Shown: positions 1-9,112 of the stretch, in pieces | How positions within the stretch are numbered: position 1 is the stretch's first letter | How the letters are laid out: each line of letters starts with the position of its first letter | Origin: Marinobacter sp. F4218 | GTDB lineage: Bacteria > Pseudomonadota > Gammaproteobacteria > Pseudomonadales > Oleiphilaceae | Direction: 5' to 3' | Assembly (NCBI RefSeq): GCF_019443085.1 | Contig: NZ_JAHZIL010000003.1 | Span: 1,612,001-1,676,000, forward strand | Length of the DNA: 64,000 nt | Notes under the pieces: generated by a model | Seen by the model: the letters and a program-made list of their open reading frames with translations, nothing else | Databases searched by the model: none | What the model was told of the DNA's origin: nothing | Translations under genes and position numbers: made by a program

Positions 1-669
1 TACTTGCCCGACCGTCGTGACCTCAACCGGCATTTTCCGGGCAGCCCCGACGGAAGCCTTGCCGATCGCATTGCCCACTCGCTCTTCGAGAACATCATTC
101 GCCGCTGCAACATGCTGGTGGATATCCATACCGGGTCACTCAAGCGCACCAACCTGCCGCAACTGCGGGCCGACATGAACAATCCGGACGTCGCCACCTT
201 TACCCAGGGCTTTGACCGCATGGCGGTGGTCCACAGCTCCGGGTCACCGGGCATGCTGCGCAGCGCGGCGGTGGAAGCCGGTATTACCACGGTCACGCTG
301 GAGGCGGGCGAGTCACATCGCATCCAGGAACACCAGATTGAAGCCGGGGTGAACAGCCTCACCAGTCTGATGGAACGTCAGGGCATGATTTCCCGCATGT
401 TCGTCTGGGGCGACCCGGAGCCGGTCTACTACGATTCCGACTGGATCCGTGCCCAGCATGGCGGAATCCTGTTCAGTGAAGTGGATCTGGGCGCCCGCGT
501 ATCCGAAGGCGAAATTCTCGGGTACGTGGCCGATCCGATCACCAACGCCCAGTACCCGATCCGCTCCAGCAGTAATGGTCGGATCATCGGTATGGCGGTG
601 GATCAGGTTGTGATGGCGGGCTTTGCCGCCTACCACATTGGTACGGAGGCAGAAGTTCCGGGAGAGTAG
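1..669 (+). CDS. Succinylglutamate desuccinylase/aspartoacylase (AstE/AspA) family protein, 5'-truncated
   Basis: Zinc-dependent amidohydrolase of the M14-like AstE/AspA family; the frame is open from base 1, so the N-terminus lies outside the window. The visible 223 residues contain DLNRHFPGS near the start (the PDxRxLNRxFPG signature), VDIHTGS (zinc-binding His, around residue 44) and VTLEAGES (likely the catalytic Glu region, around residue 100). The C-terminal third (VDLGARVSEGEILGYVADP) is the small beta-barrel that follows the catalytic domain in this family. The actual substrate (acyl-amino acid, acyl-polyamine or other N-acyl compound) cannot be told. It ends 46 bases before the next gene on the same strand. 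Family assignment is firm, substrate unknown. Confidence 0.85.
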   Translation, partial: YLPDRRDLNRHFPGSPDGSLADRIAHSLFENIIRRCNMLVDIHTGSLKRTNLPQLRADMNNPDVATFTQGFDRMAVVHSSGSPGMLRSAAVEAGITTVTLEAGESHRIQEHQIEAGVNSLTSLMERQGMISRMFVWGDPEPVYYDSDWIRAQHGGILFSEVDLGARVSEGEILGYVADPITNAQYPIRSSSNGRIIGMAVDQVVMAGFAAYHIGTEAEVPGE

Positions 670-715
670 TATCCTGTGCGTTTTTCCTGACCAAACCCGA
701 GCAACGGGAGTAAGA

Positions 716-1660
716 GTGTCTTCAGAAAACGCCGGACTGCTATCCCGAATGCCTGGCCTGGCTTACGTCGGGCTGGTCCTTACCCCCCTGTTCTGGGCCG
801 GCAATGCCGTGGTCGCCCGCGGCACCGTTGACGACATTCCGCCGCTGTCCATGTCGTTCTGGCGCTGGGTCATTGCGCTGGTCATTCTGCTGCCCTTTGG
901 CCTGCCTGGCGTCTGGCGCCACCGGCAGATCATCCGGCAACGTCTGGGCTCGATGCTGGCGCTCGCCACCTTCAGCGTCGGTGCCTTCAATTCCCTGCTT
1001 TACTTTGCCGCCACGAGCACCACCGCCACCAACATTGCCCTGATCAACGCCACCATTCCGATCTTTGTCGCGCTGATGTCCTGGATCCTGCTCGGGGACC
1101 GGACCCGGCCGCTGCAGGCCCTGGGCATTGCACTCGCGGTCCTCGGTATTCTGACGGTTGTGGCCCAGGGCGACATCGCGGTACTGACCGGGCTCCGGGC
1201 CCAGCCGGGCGATCTGATCATGGTGGCCGCGGTGTTCAGTTGGGGGTTATTTTCAGTGCTTCTGCGCCGCCAGGCGGTGCCCCTTCCGGCGCTCACCTTC
1301 CTGACCACGCAGATCCTGCTGGGCACACTGGTGATCCTGCCCTTCTATCTGACCGATCTGGTGTACTTTTCCGGCGGCTTCAAACTCTCCGGAGATACCC
1401 TGCTTCCGTTACTTTACTTTGCCATCTTCCCCGGCATCCTCGCTTATGGCTTCTGGAACCACGGCGTACACGCCATAGGTCCCTCGAAAGCCGCAATTTT
1501 CATGTACCTGACTCCCGTCTTCGCGTCTGTCCTGGCTGGCATTTTCCTGAAGGAATCGCTCGGACTATTCCATGTTGTCGGCGGACTGCTTATTCTGGCA
1601 GGTCTGGTTCTGGCAACCCGGGCCGGTCGACAGGCAGCGGCCTATCGCGAGTCGGGCTGA
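716..1660 (+). CDS. EamA/DMT-superfamily inner-membrane transporter
   Basis: A 314-residue integral membrane protein with about ten hydrophobic segments in two repeats, the 5+5 TM build of drug/metabolite transporters. Each half has the EamA hallmark, e.g. ATTATNIALINATIPIFVAL in the first and IGPSKAAIFMYLTPVFASVL in the second. I chose GTG at 716 because GGGAG lies 6 bases upstream and the encoded protein begins just before the first TM segment; an ATG at 623 would overlap the preceding gene and add a non-conserved polar leader. Substrate is unknown; relatives export amino acids or metabolites. A second EamA gene lies at 15404-16306. Confidence 0.85.
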   Translation: MSSENAGLLSRMPGLAYVGLVLTPLFWAGNAVVARGTVDDIPPLSMSFWRWVIALVILLPFGLPGVWRHRQIIRQRLGSMLALATFSVGAFNSLLYFAATSTTATNIALINATIPIFVALMSWILLGDRTRPLQALGIALAVLGILTVVAQGDIAVLTGLRAQPGDLIMVAAVFSWGLFSVLLRRQAVPLPALTFLTTQILLGTLVILPFYLTDLVYFSGGFKLSGDTLLPLLYFAIFPGILAYGFWNHGVHAIGPSKAAIFMYLTPVFASVLAGIFLKESLGLFHVVGGLLILAGLVLATRAGRQAAAYRESG

Positions 1661-1675
1661 GACAAGGAGACCATC

Positions 1676-2212
1676 ATGTTTGGTAAACCGAACCCACAAC
1701 TGTTCGTTTCTGTTCTGCTGCTGCTCGTTGGCCTGGGGCTGACCACCACGGCACACGCCGAACCCTGTGACCCCGAGAAATCGGGCTGGGAATCCGCCAG
1801 CTTGTATCGTGCGGAGGCCGTGGTCTTTCACGACGGCCAGTGGTTTCAGGCCCGGCAGATCAGCGAGGGCAAGGAGCCCGGTATCAGCTTCGACTGGAAG
1901 GAACTGGATGAGGTCCCGGACTGTGACGCCGAACAGATGGCGAAGCAGGAGCCGGTTGAGGAGAGCTCCAACCCTCCGGCCGGTAACCCGGCGCCCGGCG
2001 ACGGCAGCAACCCGTCAATATGCCAGACACCCGAGCAGTGGCGGTTTGCCTGGGACTACACCGAGGGCAACCTGGTTACTCACGGCGGCATGGTGTGGGA
2101 GGCGTCCCGGAAGACCAGCGGCGACATGCCCGGCATGAACGAACCTCCGCGCTGGCGCAAGGTCGAGGATCACTGCTCGCTGAAACGGAAACTGGACCTG
2201 GAAACCCAGTAA
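1676..2212 (+). CDS. Secreted protein with two chitin-binding type (CBM5/12-like) modules
   Basis: A 178-residue exported protein. Residues 1-29 are a signal peptide (hydrophobic VSVLLLLVGLGLTT, cleavage near AHA-EP). Two similar modules follow: residues about 37-76 (WESASLYRAEAVVFHDGQWF ...) and about 120-164 (WRFAWDYTEGNLVTHGGMVW ...), each with the W...Y..G..V...G..W.A pattern of family 5/12 carbohydrate-binding modules. They are joined by a Pro/Gly/Asn-rich linker. No catalytic domain is present. It starts 15 bases after the EamA gene, with AAGGAGA as ribosome site, so the two may be co-transcribed. Polysaccharide or surface binding is inferred from the module family only. Confidence 0.7.
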   Translation: MFGKPNPQLFVSVLLLLVGLGLTTTAHAEPCDPEKSGWESASLYRAEAVVFHDGQWFQARQISEGKEPGISFDWKELDEVPDCDAEQMAKQEPVEESSNPPAGNPAPGDGSNPSICQTPEQWRFAWDYTEGNLVTHGGMVWEASRKTSGDMPGMNEPPRWRKVEDHCSLKRKLDLETQ

Positions 2213-2213
2213 C

Positions 2214-3410
2214 TCAGGGGCGCGTGCCCAAGGCGTTTTCAATCCGGTCCAGCACTTCGGTCAGTACCGACCTCGGGCATCCAATGTTCAGCCGCATGAA
2301 TCCGGAGCCCGGGTCGCCGAAAGTCAGCCCCGGGTTCATGCCCACTCCGGCCTCCTGGACAAAGAAACGCTTGAGCTCGGCATCGGTCATGCCCAGCTCG
2401 CGGCAATCCAGCCACATCAGGTAGGTGGCTTCCGGGGCCGAGACCCGAATGCCGGACAGACGGCCGTTGACCGCCTCCTCAACGTAATCCCGGTTAGCCT
2501 GCAAATATTCCCGAAGGTCGTCCAGCCAGGCGCCACCGTCACGGTAGCCCGCCTCAAAGCCGGCCACGCTGAACGGGTTGCACTGGGTCATGTGCAGGGT
2601 CTGGAACACGCCTTTAAGGGCGGCGCGACGTTCCGCATCGGGGATAACCAGCGCTGACAGGCCCAGTCCCGGCATGTTGAAACTCTTGCTTGGCGCCACG
2701 GCCGTGACCAGCGCGTCGTCCTGCTCCGCCAACGTCGCCAGCACTGAATGTCGGGGCCCGTCGTCAAAGGTCAGGTCACAGTGGATTTCATCGGACAGCA
2801 CCACCAGATCGTGCTTTCTGGCGATGGCCAGTACCGCCCGCAACTCTTCCTCGCTCCAGACCCGGCCAACCGGATTGTGGGGCGAACACAGCATCAACAC
2901 CTGGGCATCCGGCCGGGCCGCGCACTGCTCCAGATGATCCAGATCCATCCGGTAGCGACCCGGGCCGGCACCCGGTCCCTCCTCAAGCACCAGCGGATTC
3001 TCGATCACGGTTCGGCCGCTCTGGCGAACCGAACTGAAGAATGGCGGATACACCGGAGGCTGGATAATCACGCCCTGACCCGGTTCGGCGTAGGCCATGC
3101 AGGCGGCGTGGAGCGAGGGCACCACGCCGGGCGCCATCAGAATCCAGTCGCGCTGGATGTCCCAGCCGTGACGGGCGCGAAACCAGTGGATCATGGCTTC
3201 GTAGAGGCTGTCCGGGAACAGGGTGTAGCCGTAAACCGGGTGCCGGGCCCGCTCGACCAGGGCCCTGGTAACAGCCTCGGGGGCGGCAAAGTCCATGTCC
3301 GCCACCCAGACCGGAATCACATCCTCACGGCCAAACACGGCCTTCCGGGCATCGAACTTCACCGAGCAGGTGTGGTCACGGGCAACGGGCTGATCAAACG
3401 GACTGGTCAC
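2214..3410 (-). CDS. PatB/MalY-family PLP aminotransferase (cystathionine beta-lyase-like)
   Basis: 398 residues, the usual length of class I/II PLP enzymes of the MalY/PatB group, which cleave C-S bonds of cystathionine-like substrates. Visible hallmarks: IPVWVADMDF near the N-terminus, SPHNPVGRVW, the Asp-containing VVLSDEIHCDL, the PLP lysine in APSKSFNMPGLGLSAL, and the C-terminal RLNIGCP with the substrate-carboxylate Arg. Starts at GTG 3410 with GGGAG six bases upstream. Its 3' end is one base from the end of the convergent CBM5/12-like gene. Divergent AEC carrier gene lies on the other side. Function as beta C-S lyase is a family-based inference. Confidence 0.85.
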   Translation of the reverse strand: MTSPFDQPVARDHTCSVKFDARKAVFGREDVIPVWVADMDFAAPEAVTRALVERARHPVYGYTLFPDSLYEAMIHWFRARHGWDIQRDWILMAPGVVPSLHAACMAYAEPGQGVIIQPPVYPPFFSSVRQSGRTVIENPLVLEEGPGAGPGRYRMDLDHLEQCAARPDAQVLMLCSPHNPVGRVWSEEELRAVLAIARKHDLVVLSDEIHCDLTFDDGPRHSVLATLAEQDDALVTAVAPSKSFNMPGLGLSALVIPDAERRAALKGVFQTLHMTQCNPFSVAGFEAGYRDGGAWLDDLREYLQANRDYVEEAVNGRLSGIRVSAPEATYLMWLDCRELGMTDAELKRFFVQEAGVGMNPGLTFGDPGSGFMRLNIGCPRSVLTEVLDRIENALGTRP

Positions 3411-3614
3411 AACATACTCCCTGACAGGCGGTCATCGCTTACTGTAATGGCCCGTATTGTGGGGCCAGGGTCCGGCCACCGCAACCGGGGCCCGGACGGC
3501 AGGGGCCTCCTGCTTTGGTCGAACACCGGCGAATAGTGCTTGCCCAGTCAGTGTGATACTTGCGAACCTAACCGTTTCTGTCTTGGACCACTGTCACTCC
3601 TGTCGGAGCCTTCA

Positions 3615-4502
3615 ATGATTGCCCAGATTCTTTCCACGATGTTGCCGGTCTTTGTTATCGCCGGCTGTGGGGCTCTCTATGGCCGTTATCGCACCCCCGA
3701 TATTCAGGGCCTGAACATTCTCAACATGGAACTGTTTGTGCCCATGCTGGTGTTCGCGGTGCTGGCCGACCAACAGGCTCCGCTGCAGGAATACGCCCGC
3801 CTCGCCCTCGCGGCAACCGTAGTGGTGCTGGGCTCCGGCATCGTCCTCTACCCGGTGGCGAAAGTGCTGAAGCTGAACCTGAAGACCTTCCTGCCGCCAA
3901 TGATGTTCAACAACTCCGGCAACATGGGTATTCCATTGCTGGTTCTGGCCTTCGGCGATGCCGCTCTGCCCGCGGCGGTGGTCCTGTTCATTGTCGAAAT
4001 GCTGCTGCATTTCTCGGTCGGCTTGTACATGCTCGACCCTCACACCTCCATTGTTCAGCGACTGAAGCTCCCCATTGTGTTTGCCAGCATCGCCGGCCTG
4101 GCGGTCAATCTCGGCGGCGTGCCCCTGCCGGCATGGTTGCTGGAAACCCTGAACATGCTGGGCGGGGTGTGCATTCCGCTGATGCTGTTTGCCCTTGGCG
4201 TGCGGATGCTGGATGTCGATTTCAGCGACTGGAAACTGGGCATGCTCGGTGCCATCGCCTGCCCCGCCAGCGGCCTGATCCTGGCCTGGCCGATGATTCA
4301 GATCCTCGATCTGCCCGGACTGCAGGTGGCATCGCTCTGGGTTTTCGCCGCCTTGCCACCGGCGGTGCTGAACTATATGGTCGCGGAGCAATACCGGCAG
4401 GAACCGCACAAGGTGGCGTCGCTGGTGCTGCTCGGCAACCTCGGCAGCCTTGTGGTCATGCCGATCGTCCTGGGACTGGTGTTCGCCGAAGGTTATATCT
4501 AG
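3615..4502 (+). CDS. AEC (auxin efflux carrier) family transporter
   Basis: A 295-residue inner-membrane protein with about ten TM segments. The conserved NNSGNMGIPL motif (around residue 100), with its broken-helix Asn, and the C-terminal ALPPAVLNYMVAEQY segment identify the auxin-efflux-carrier/malonate-permease family. ATG 3615 is chosen since TCGGAG lies six bases upstream and the protein then starts directly with the first TM helix. Followed after 12 bases by the prenyltransferase gene on the same strand. Bacterial members move dicarboxylates or other organic anions; substrate here unknown. Confidence 0.85.
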   Translation: MIAQILSTMLPVFVIAGCGALYGRYRTPDIQGLNILNMELFVPMLVFAVLADQQAPLQEYARLALAATVVVLGSGIVLYPVAKVLKLNLKTFLPPMMFNNSGNMGIPLLVLAFGDAALPAAVVLFIVEMLLHFSVGLYMLDPHTSIVQRLKLPIVFASIAGLAVNLGGVPLPAWLLETLNMLGGVCIPLMLFALGVRMLDVDFSDWKLGMLGAIACPASGLILAWPMIQILDLPGLQVASLWVFAALPPAVLNYMVAEQYRQEPHKVASLVLLGNLGSLVVMPIVLGLVFAEGYI

Positions 4503-4514
4503 GGAAAGAAAGCC

Positions 4515-5405
4515 ATGGCCGAGAGCGCTGCGGTTATCCGGGCGTCACGCCCGAATTTTCTGATTCTTGCCCCGCTGTGCGCGGGCCTGGGGATCGCCGT
4601 TGCCTGGCGTCAGGGTGAACCGGAAAGCCTGGTCGACACCCTGCTGGTGTTGCTGGGCGCTGTACTTGCCCATGCGGCGGTCAATCTGTTTAACGAGTAC
4701 GAGGACTTTCTGTCCGGCCTGGATCGGATCACCCGGCGAACGCCCTTTTCCGGAGGCAGTGGCGCCCTGCCCCGGCACCCCTCGGCGGCGAATAAGGTCT
4801 TGGCCGCTGCCCTGGCAACCCTGGGTCTGGTCATCACAATTGGGCTGTATTTCCTGTGGCTGCGCGGGATGTCCATGTTGCTGGTGGGAGTGGTCGGAGT
4901 CCTGCTGATCCTCACCTACACCCGTTGGCTCACGCGCTCGCCGTTGCTGTGCCTGCTGGCACCAGGACTGGGTTTCGGGCCGGTCATGGTGTTGGGGGCC
5001 CTCATCGCCCTCGGCGCCCGGATCGACGCCACGGGCATTCTGGTTTCACTGATCAGCCTGTTCCTGGCGAGCGAACTGCTGCTGATCAACCAGATTCCCG
5101 ACGCCGAGGCCGACCGTACCGTTGGCCGCCGACACCTGGTTGTTACCCGGGGCCGCGCTGCGGCCGCCCGGCTTGTGCCCGTCCTGCTGGTCGCGAATTA
5201 CCTCGCCATCGTGCTCGGTTTGCTCACCGGCTGGCTGCCACCGATCACCGGCTTTGCCCTGCTAACCGCCCCGTTGGCTTTCTGGGTCAGCCGACACCTG
5301 GCCCATGCCCTGGACCAGCCGGACCGTCTCAACGCCGTTCTCGGCGCCAACGTCGCCACGCTGCTGGCGACCCTGGCGCTTCTGGTAATCGGACTCTGGC
5401 CCTGA
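4515..5405 (+). CDS. UbiA/MenA-type prenyltransferase
   Basis: A 296-residue polytopic membrane protein of the UbiA superfamily, which transfers prenyl chains onto aromatic acceptors. Both Mg-diphosphate motifs are visible: NLFNEYEDFLSGLD (residues about 55-68) and NQIPDAEADRTVGRRHLV (about 193-210). The GRRHLV tail of motif two resembles MenA (1,4-dihydroxy-2-naphthoate prenyltransferase) and related proteins more than UbiA. No other menaquinone gene is in the window, so the acceptor is uncertain. RBS GGAAAG upstream; spaced 12 bases from the AEC gene and probably co-transcribed with it. Confidence 0.8.
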   Translation: MAESAAVIRASRPNFLILAPLCAGLGIAVAWRQGEPESLVDTLLVLLGAVLAHAAVNLFNEYEDFLSGLDRITRRTPFSGGSGALPRHPSAANKVLAAALATLGLVITIGLYFLWLRGMSMLLVGVVGVLLILTYTRWLTRSPLLCLLAPGLGFGPVMVLGALIALGARIDATGILVSLISLFLASELLLINQIPDAEADRTVGRRHLVVTRGRAAAARLVPVLLVANYLAIVLGLLTGWLPPITGFALLTAPLAFWVSRHLAHALDQPDRLNAVLGANVATLLATLALLVIGLWP

Positions 5406-5584
5406 CCCGGCCATACAGCCTCCAGCCAGTAACCACCCGACGTCGGTTCCGGTTTTGCCACTTCCCGCCATTTCGGTCGTAAATGTTCACAGTGCGTGTC
5501 GCTGCCAGCTTGCAACTGGTCGAACTTTGACCGAAGGTTAAGAACAAATCTGGTTGATTTTATTCGTGAAATGGAGGTCTTCCC

Positions 5585-8092
5585 ATGAGTGTTCTGTTAC
5601 TGCTGATCAGCGCCCTGGTCCTGATCTACCTAGGCATTGGCGGTACCACCGCCGCCGCCATCATGACCATCGCGACGGTGGTTGGACTGTTTCAGGACCA
5701 TTGGCACATTATCAGCATACTCTGCGGTGGCGCGCTGCTGGCTCTTGCCTTGATTCTGGTGCTGCCCGGCGACCTGCGCCTCAACAAACTCAGTCGCCCG
5801 CTCCTGGGCTGGGTGCGCAACCGTTTGCCATCGCTTTCGGACACCGAAGCGGAAGCCCTGAAATCCGGCTCCGTCGACTGGGATGGCGAGCTGTTTTCCG
5901 GCAAACCCCAGTGGAACAAACTACTCGATGCCCAACCGGCCCACCTCAGCAGCGAGGAGCAGGCGTTCCTGGACGGGCCTGTGGAAAAACTCTGCGCAAT
6001 GCTGGACGACTGGAAAATCACCCATGAACAGTATGACCTGCCGGACAAGGTCTGGAAGTTCATCCGGGAAAAGGGCTTTTTCGGACTGGTGATTCCCAAG
6101 GAAGATGGCGGCCTCGGGTTTTCCAACACCGCACACTCCGAGATCGTGATGAAGATCTCCACCCGCAGCGTCTCGGCGGCGGTCACGGTGATGGTGCCCA
6201 ACTCCCTCGGTCCGGGCGAGTTGCTGATGCACTACGGCACCGACGAGCAGAAACACCACTACCTGCCCCGCCTCGCCGACGGCGAGGACATTCCCTGCTT
6301 TGCCCTGACCTCGCCGGTGGCCGGTTCGGACGCGGGCGCCATCCCGGACAAGGGCATCGTCTGCAAGGGCGAATGGAACGGCAAGGAAGTGCTGGGTCTG
6401 AAGGTTACCTGGAACAAGCGCTACATCACCCTGGCGCCGGTGGCGACGCTGATCGGCCTGGCCATCAAGGTCTATGACCCGGACAAACTGCTGGGCGGCG
6501 ACGAAGAGGTGGGCGTGACCTGCGTGCTGGTGCCCCGGGAGACCGAGGGTGTAAATGCCGGTGCCCGGCACCTGCCGATGAACACGGTGTTCATGAACGG
6601 CCCGACCTGGGGCACCGACGTGTTCATTCCCATGGACCAGGTGATCGGCGGCCAGGACATGCTGGGCAAGGGCTGGACCATGCTGCTGGAATGCCTGTCC
6701 ATCGGCCGTTCCATCTCCCTGCCGGCCCTGGGCACCGGTGCTGGCAAAGTTGCCAGCCTGGCGACCGGCTCCTACGCCTACACCCGGGAGCAGTTCGGCC
6801 GCTCCATCAGCCAGTTCGAAGGCGTGCAGGAAGCACTGGAGCCCATTGCCGGCTACACCTACATGATGGATGCCGCGCGCCTGCTGACCTCTGGCATGCT
6901 GGACCGGGGCGTGCGGCCATCGGTGCCGTCGGCCGTGCTGAAGTACCGCAACACCGACCTGATGCGGGAAGTCATCAACCACGCCATGGATGTGGTTGCC
7001 GGCCGCGGGGTGATTACCGGGCCGCGCAACTTCCTGGCCCGGGCCTACCAGGCCGTGCCCATCGGCATCACCGTGGAAGGCGCCAACATCCTGACCCGCA
7101 GCCTGATGATCTTTGGTCAGGGTTCGATCCGCTGCCATCCGTTCATCGTTGAGGAAATCGAAGCCGCCGGGATGGAGGACCAGGAGCAGGCCGTCAGGAA
7201 ATTCGACGGTATCTTCTATCGGCACCTCGCCCACACCACCCGCAATGCCCTGCGTGCGCTGATGCTTGGGCTGTCACGGGGATGGCTGGAATCGGTGCCC
7301 CGGCAGGGCGACATCAAGTCCAGTTACCGACAACTGGCCCGGTTCTCGGCCGCGTTTGCGTTGATGACGGACGTCACCCTGCTGACGGTCGGCGGAGGTC
7401 TCAAGGCCCGACAGAGGCTGTCTGGCCGCATGGCCGACTGCCTGACCCATCTGTACTACGCCACGGCCGTCATCAAGCAATGGCATGAAGAGGGCTACCC
7501 CGACGACCAGCGACCGCTGGTGGAATGGTGCCTGCAAACCTGCCTGCGGGACCTGCAGGCGTCCATGCGCGAAGCCATCATCAACTTCCCGGTGACCGCC
7601 CTGCGCTGGCCCCTGCGCCTCCTGGTGTTCCCGCTGGGCGCGACCGGCCTGAACGGCCCGGATGACAAGCTGGGAGCCCAGGTTGCCGAATCCATCGTCA
7701 AGGACACCCCGGTTCGGCAGCGGATCAGCCGGGGCACGTTCGTGACCATGGATCCGGACGACCCTCTCGGACGCGTACTGAATGCTTACAAGCTCGCCCA
7801 CGAAACCGTCGACATGCGCAGCAGGCTGCATCAGGCCATCCGTAACCGGGACGAGGACGAACTGGACGGCATTGCCCTGCTGATGGGCCATCAGCGCAAG
7901 GAGTTGGTGGACTGGGCCTGTGCCCAGGGCGTGGTGAAGGAAGAGGAGTGCGATCAGCTGCTGGAAGCCCTGACCGCGCTGTACGACGTTATCCGCGTGG
8001 ATGCCTTCGACGGCGAGGGGCTGAAGGCCCTGTCCCGGTGCGCCAAGGGTAAGCGCAAGGTGGTGGAACGCGCGCCGAAAGACGAAGAGTAA
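5585..8092 (+). CDS. fadE: Acyl-CoA dehydrogenase FadE
   Basis: Full-length 835-residue FadE, the membrane-associated FAD enzyme for the first step of fatty-acid beta-oxidation. Residues 1-60 hold two hydrophobic helices (VLLLLISALVLIYLGIGG and the following segment), then the acyl-CoA dehydrogenase core (about 90-500; CFALTSPVAGSDAG in the FAD-binding middle domain, REQFGRSISQFEGVQEAL in the helical domain), and a C-terminal DUF1974 region typical of FadE only. Length matches the usual 810-830. Start supported by GGAGG ahead of ATG 5585. Single-gene unit: 179 bases upstream without a gene and a strong hairpin right after the stop. Confidence 0.95.
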   Translation: MSVLLLLISALVLIYLGIGGTTAAAIMTIATVVGLFQDHWHIISILCGGALLALALILVLPGDLRLNKLSRPLLGWVRNRLPSLSDTEAEALKSGSVDWDGELFSGKPQWNKLLDAQPAHLSSEEQAFLDGPVEKLCAMLDDWKITHEQYDLPDKVWKFIREKGFFGLVIPKEDGGLGFSNTAHSEIVMKISTRSVSAAVTVMVPNSLGPGELLMHYGTDEQKHHYLPRLADGEDIPCFALTSPVAGSDAGAIPDKGIVCKGEWNGKEVLGLKVTWNKRYITLAPVATLIGLAIKVYDPDKLLGGDEEVGVTCVLVPRETEGVNAGARHLPMNTVFMNGPTWGTDVFIPMDQVIGGQDMLGKGWTMLLECLSIGRSISLPALGTGAGKVASLATGSYAYTREQFGRSISQFEGVQEALEPIAGYTYMMDAARLLTSGMLDRGVRPSVPSAVLKYRNTDLMREVINHAMDVVAGRGVITGPRNFLARAYQAVPIGITVEGANILTRSLMIFGQGSIRCHPFIVEEIEAAGMEDQEQAVRKFDGIFYRHLAHTTRNALRALMLGLSRGWLESVPRQGDIKSSYRQLARFSAAFALMTDVTLLTVGGGLKARQRLSGRMADCLTHLYYATAVIKQWHEEGYPDDQRPLVEWCLQTCLRDLQASMREAIINFPVTALRWPLRLLVFPLGATGLNGPDDKLGAQVAESIVKDTPVRQRISRGTFVTMDPDDPLGRVLNAYKLAHETVDMRSRLHQAIRNRDEDELDGIALLMGHQRKELVDWACAQGVVKEEECDQLLEALTALYDVIRVDAFDGEGLKALSRCAKGKRKVVERAPKDEE

Positions 8093-8099
8093 CAGCGAG

Positions 8100-8130
8100 G
8101 AATCACGGACCGGAAAGCGGTCCGTGATTC
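8100..8130 (+). terminator. Hairpin terminator after fadE
   Basis: Perfect 13-bp inverted repeat (8100-8112 with 8118-8130) around a 5-base GAAAG loop, eight bases after the fadE stop. The downstream tract is AT-rich (ATTCCAGATTATTG) but not a clean T-run, so termination may be partial or Rho-assisted. Confidence 0.65.
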
Positions 8131-8197
8131 ATTCCAGATTATTGATTTATCCCCCTCCTTTATTCCCCGCCTAATGCTTTCGTCTATCTGACCCAAC

Positions 8198-8257
8198 TTG
8201 ACAAGATCGTCGTCCGGCATCTTTACTGAAATGCGTATACGGCATATCGAAATGCCG
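8198..8257 (+). promoter_or_regulatory. Putative sigma70 promoter and palindromic site before the ABC importer operon
   Basis: TTGACA (8198-8203) is a perfect -35 box; 18 bases on, TTTACT (8222-8227) matches 4 of 6 positions of a -10 box. The palindrome CGGCAT-N6-ATGCCG (8240-8257) would lie just downstream of the start point, a typical repressor position. The cognate regulator is not evident in the window. Confidence 0.4.
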
Positions 8258-8338
8258 ATTTATGACAATGAAAGGTAATAAAAACAACAACCGCCAGTGC
8301 CTGAATCACAGTCCACTGGCCTGACGGGGGTGCTTTCA

Positions 8339-9112
8339 GTGACCGATTACGCCCGGAAACCGGCCACTATTCTGGAAACCCATGGCCTCACCAAAGACTT
8401 CAAGGGCTTCACAGCCGTCAAGGACATCAATCTCAGCGTCCAGACAGGGTCGATCCATGCCCTGATAGGCCCGAATGGGGCAGGCAAAACCACCTTCTTC
8501 AACCTCCTGACCAAATTTCTGAAGCCGACATCCGGCCAGATCATTTATGACGGCAGGGACATCACCCATGCCCGGCCAGCGGGCATTGCCCAGCGCGGAT
8601 TAATCCGGTCATTTCAGATCTCTGCCGTGTTTCCCCATCTGTCGGCCCGGGAGAACGTCCGCATTGCCCTGCAACGGAAACTGAACGTGTCCTATCACTT
8701 CTGGCGCCCGCTGCGAATTCTTGACCAGTTGAACGAGAAGGCGCAGGCGACGCTGGAGCAGGTTGGCCTTGGCAAGTTTGCCGACGTCAAAGCGGTGGAA
8801 CTGCCCTACGGGCAAAAGCGGGCACTGGAAATAGCCACCACTATTGCCCTGGAACCAAGGTTAATGCTTCTGGATGAGCCCACCCAGGGCATGAGTTCGG
8901 AAGATGTGGGCACGGTGACTGACCTGATCAAGCGTGTGGTCGAGGGCAGAACAATTGTGATGGTGGAGCACAACCTGAATGTGGTTGCAACGCTCGCCGA
9001 CCGGATCACTGTGCTGAACCGGGGCGAAATCCTCGCGGAGGGCAACTATGACGAGGTCTCCAACAACCCTGAAGTGATGGAAGCCTACATGGGAACCACC
9101 GATGCAGCCTGA
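8339..9112 (+). CDS. LivG-type branched-chain/HAAT ABC transporter ATP-binding protein
   Basis: First ATPase of a hydrophobic amino-acid-type (HAAT) importer. Walker A GPNGAGKTTFF (around residues 43-53), Q-loop RSFQISAVF, signature LPYGQKRALEIA (Ser of LSYG replaced by Pro) and Walker B LMLLDEPTQGM are all present, plus the H-loop VEHNLNV. Start uncertain: GTG 8339 follows GACGGGGG by eight bases and gives 257 residues, the normal LivG length; GTG 8297, without a ribosome site, would add 14 residues. Overlaps the next ATPase gene by 11 bases (translational coupling). Substrate could be amino acids, short amides or acyl/aromatic acids. Confidence 0.9.
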   Translation: MTDYARKPATILETHGLTKDFKGFTAVKDINLSVQTGSIHALIGPNGAGKTTFFNLLTKFLKPTSGQIIYDGRDITHARPAGIAQRGLIRSFQISAVFPHLSARENVRIALQRKLNVSYHFWRPLRILDQLNEKAQATLEQVGLGKFADVKAVELPYGQKRALEIATTIALEPRLMLLDEPTQGMSSEDVGTVTDLIKRVVEGRTIVMVEHNLNVVATLADRITVLNRGEILAEGNYDEVSNNPEVMEAYMGTTDAA

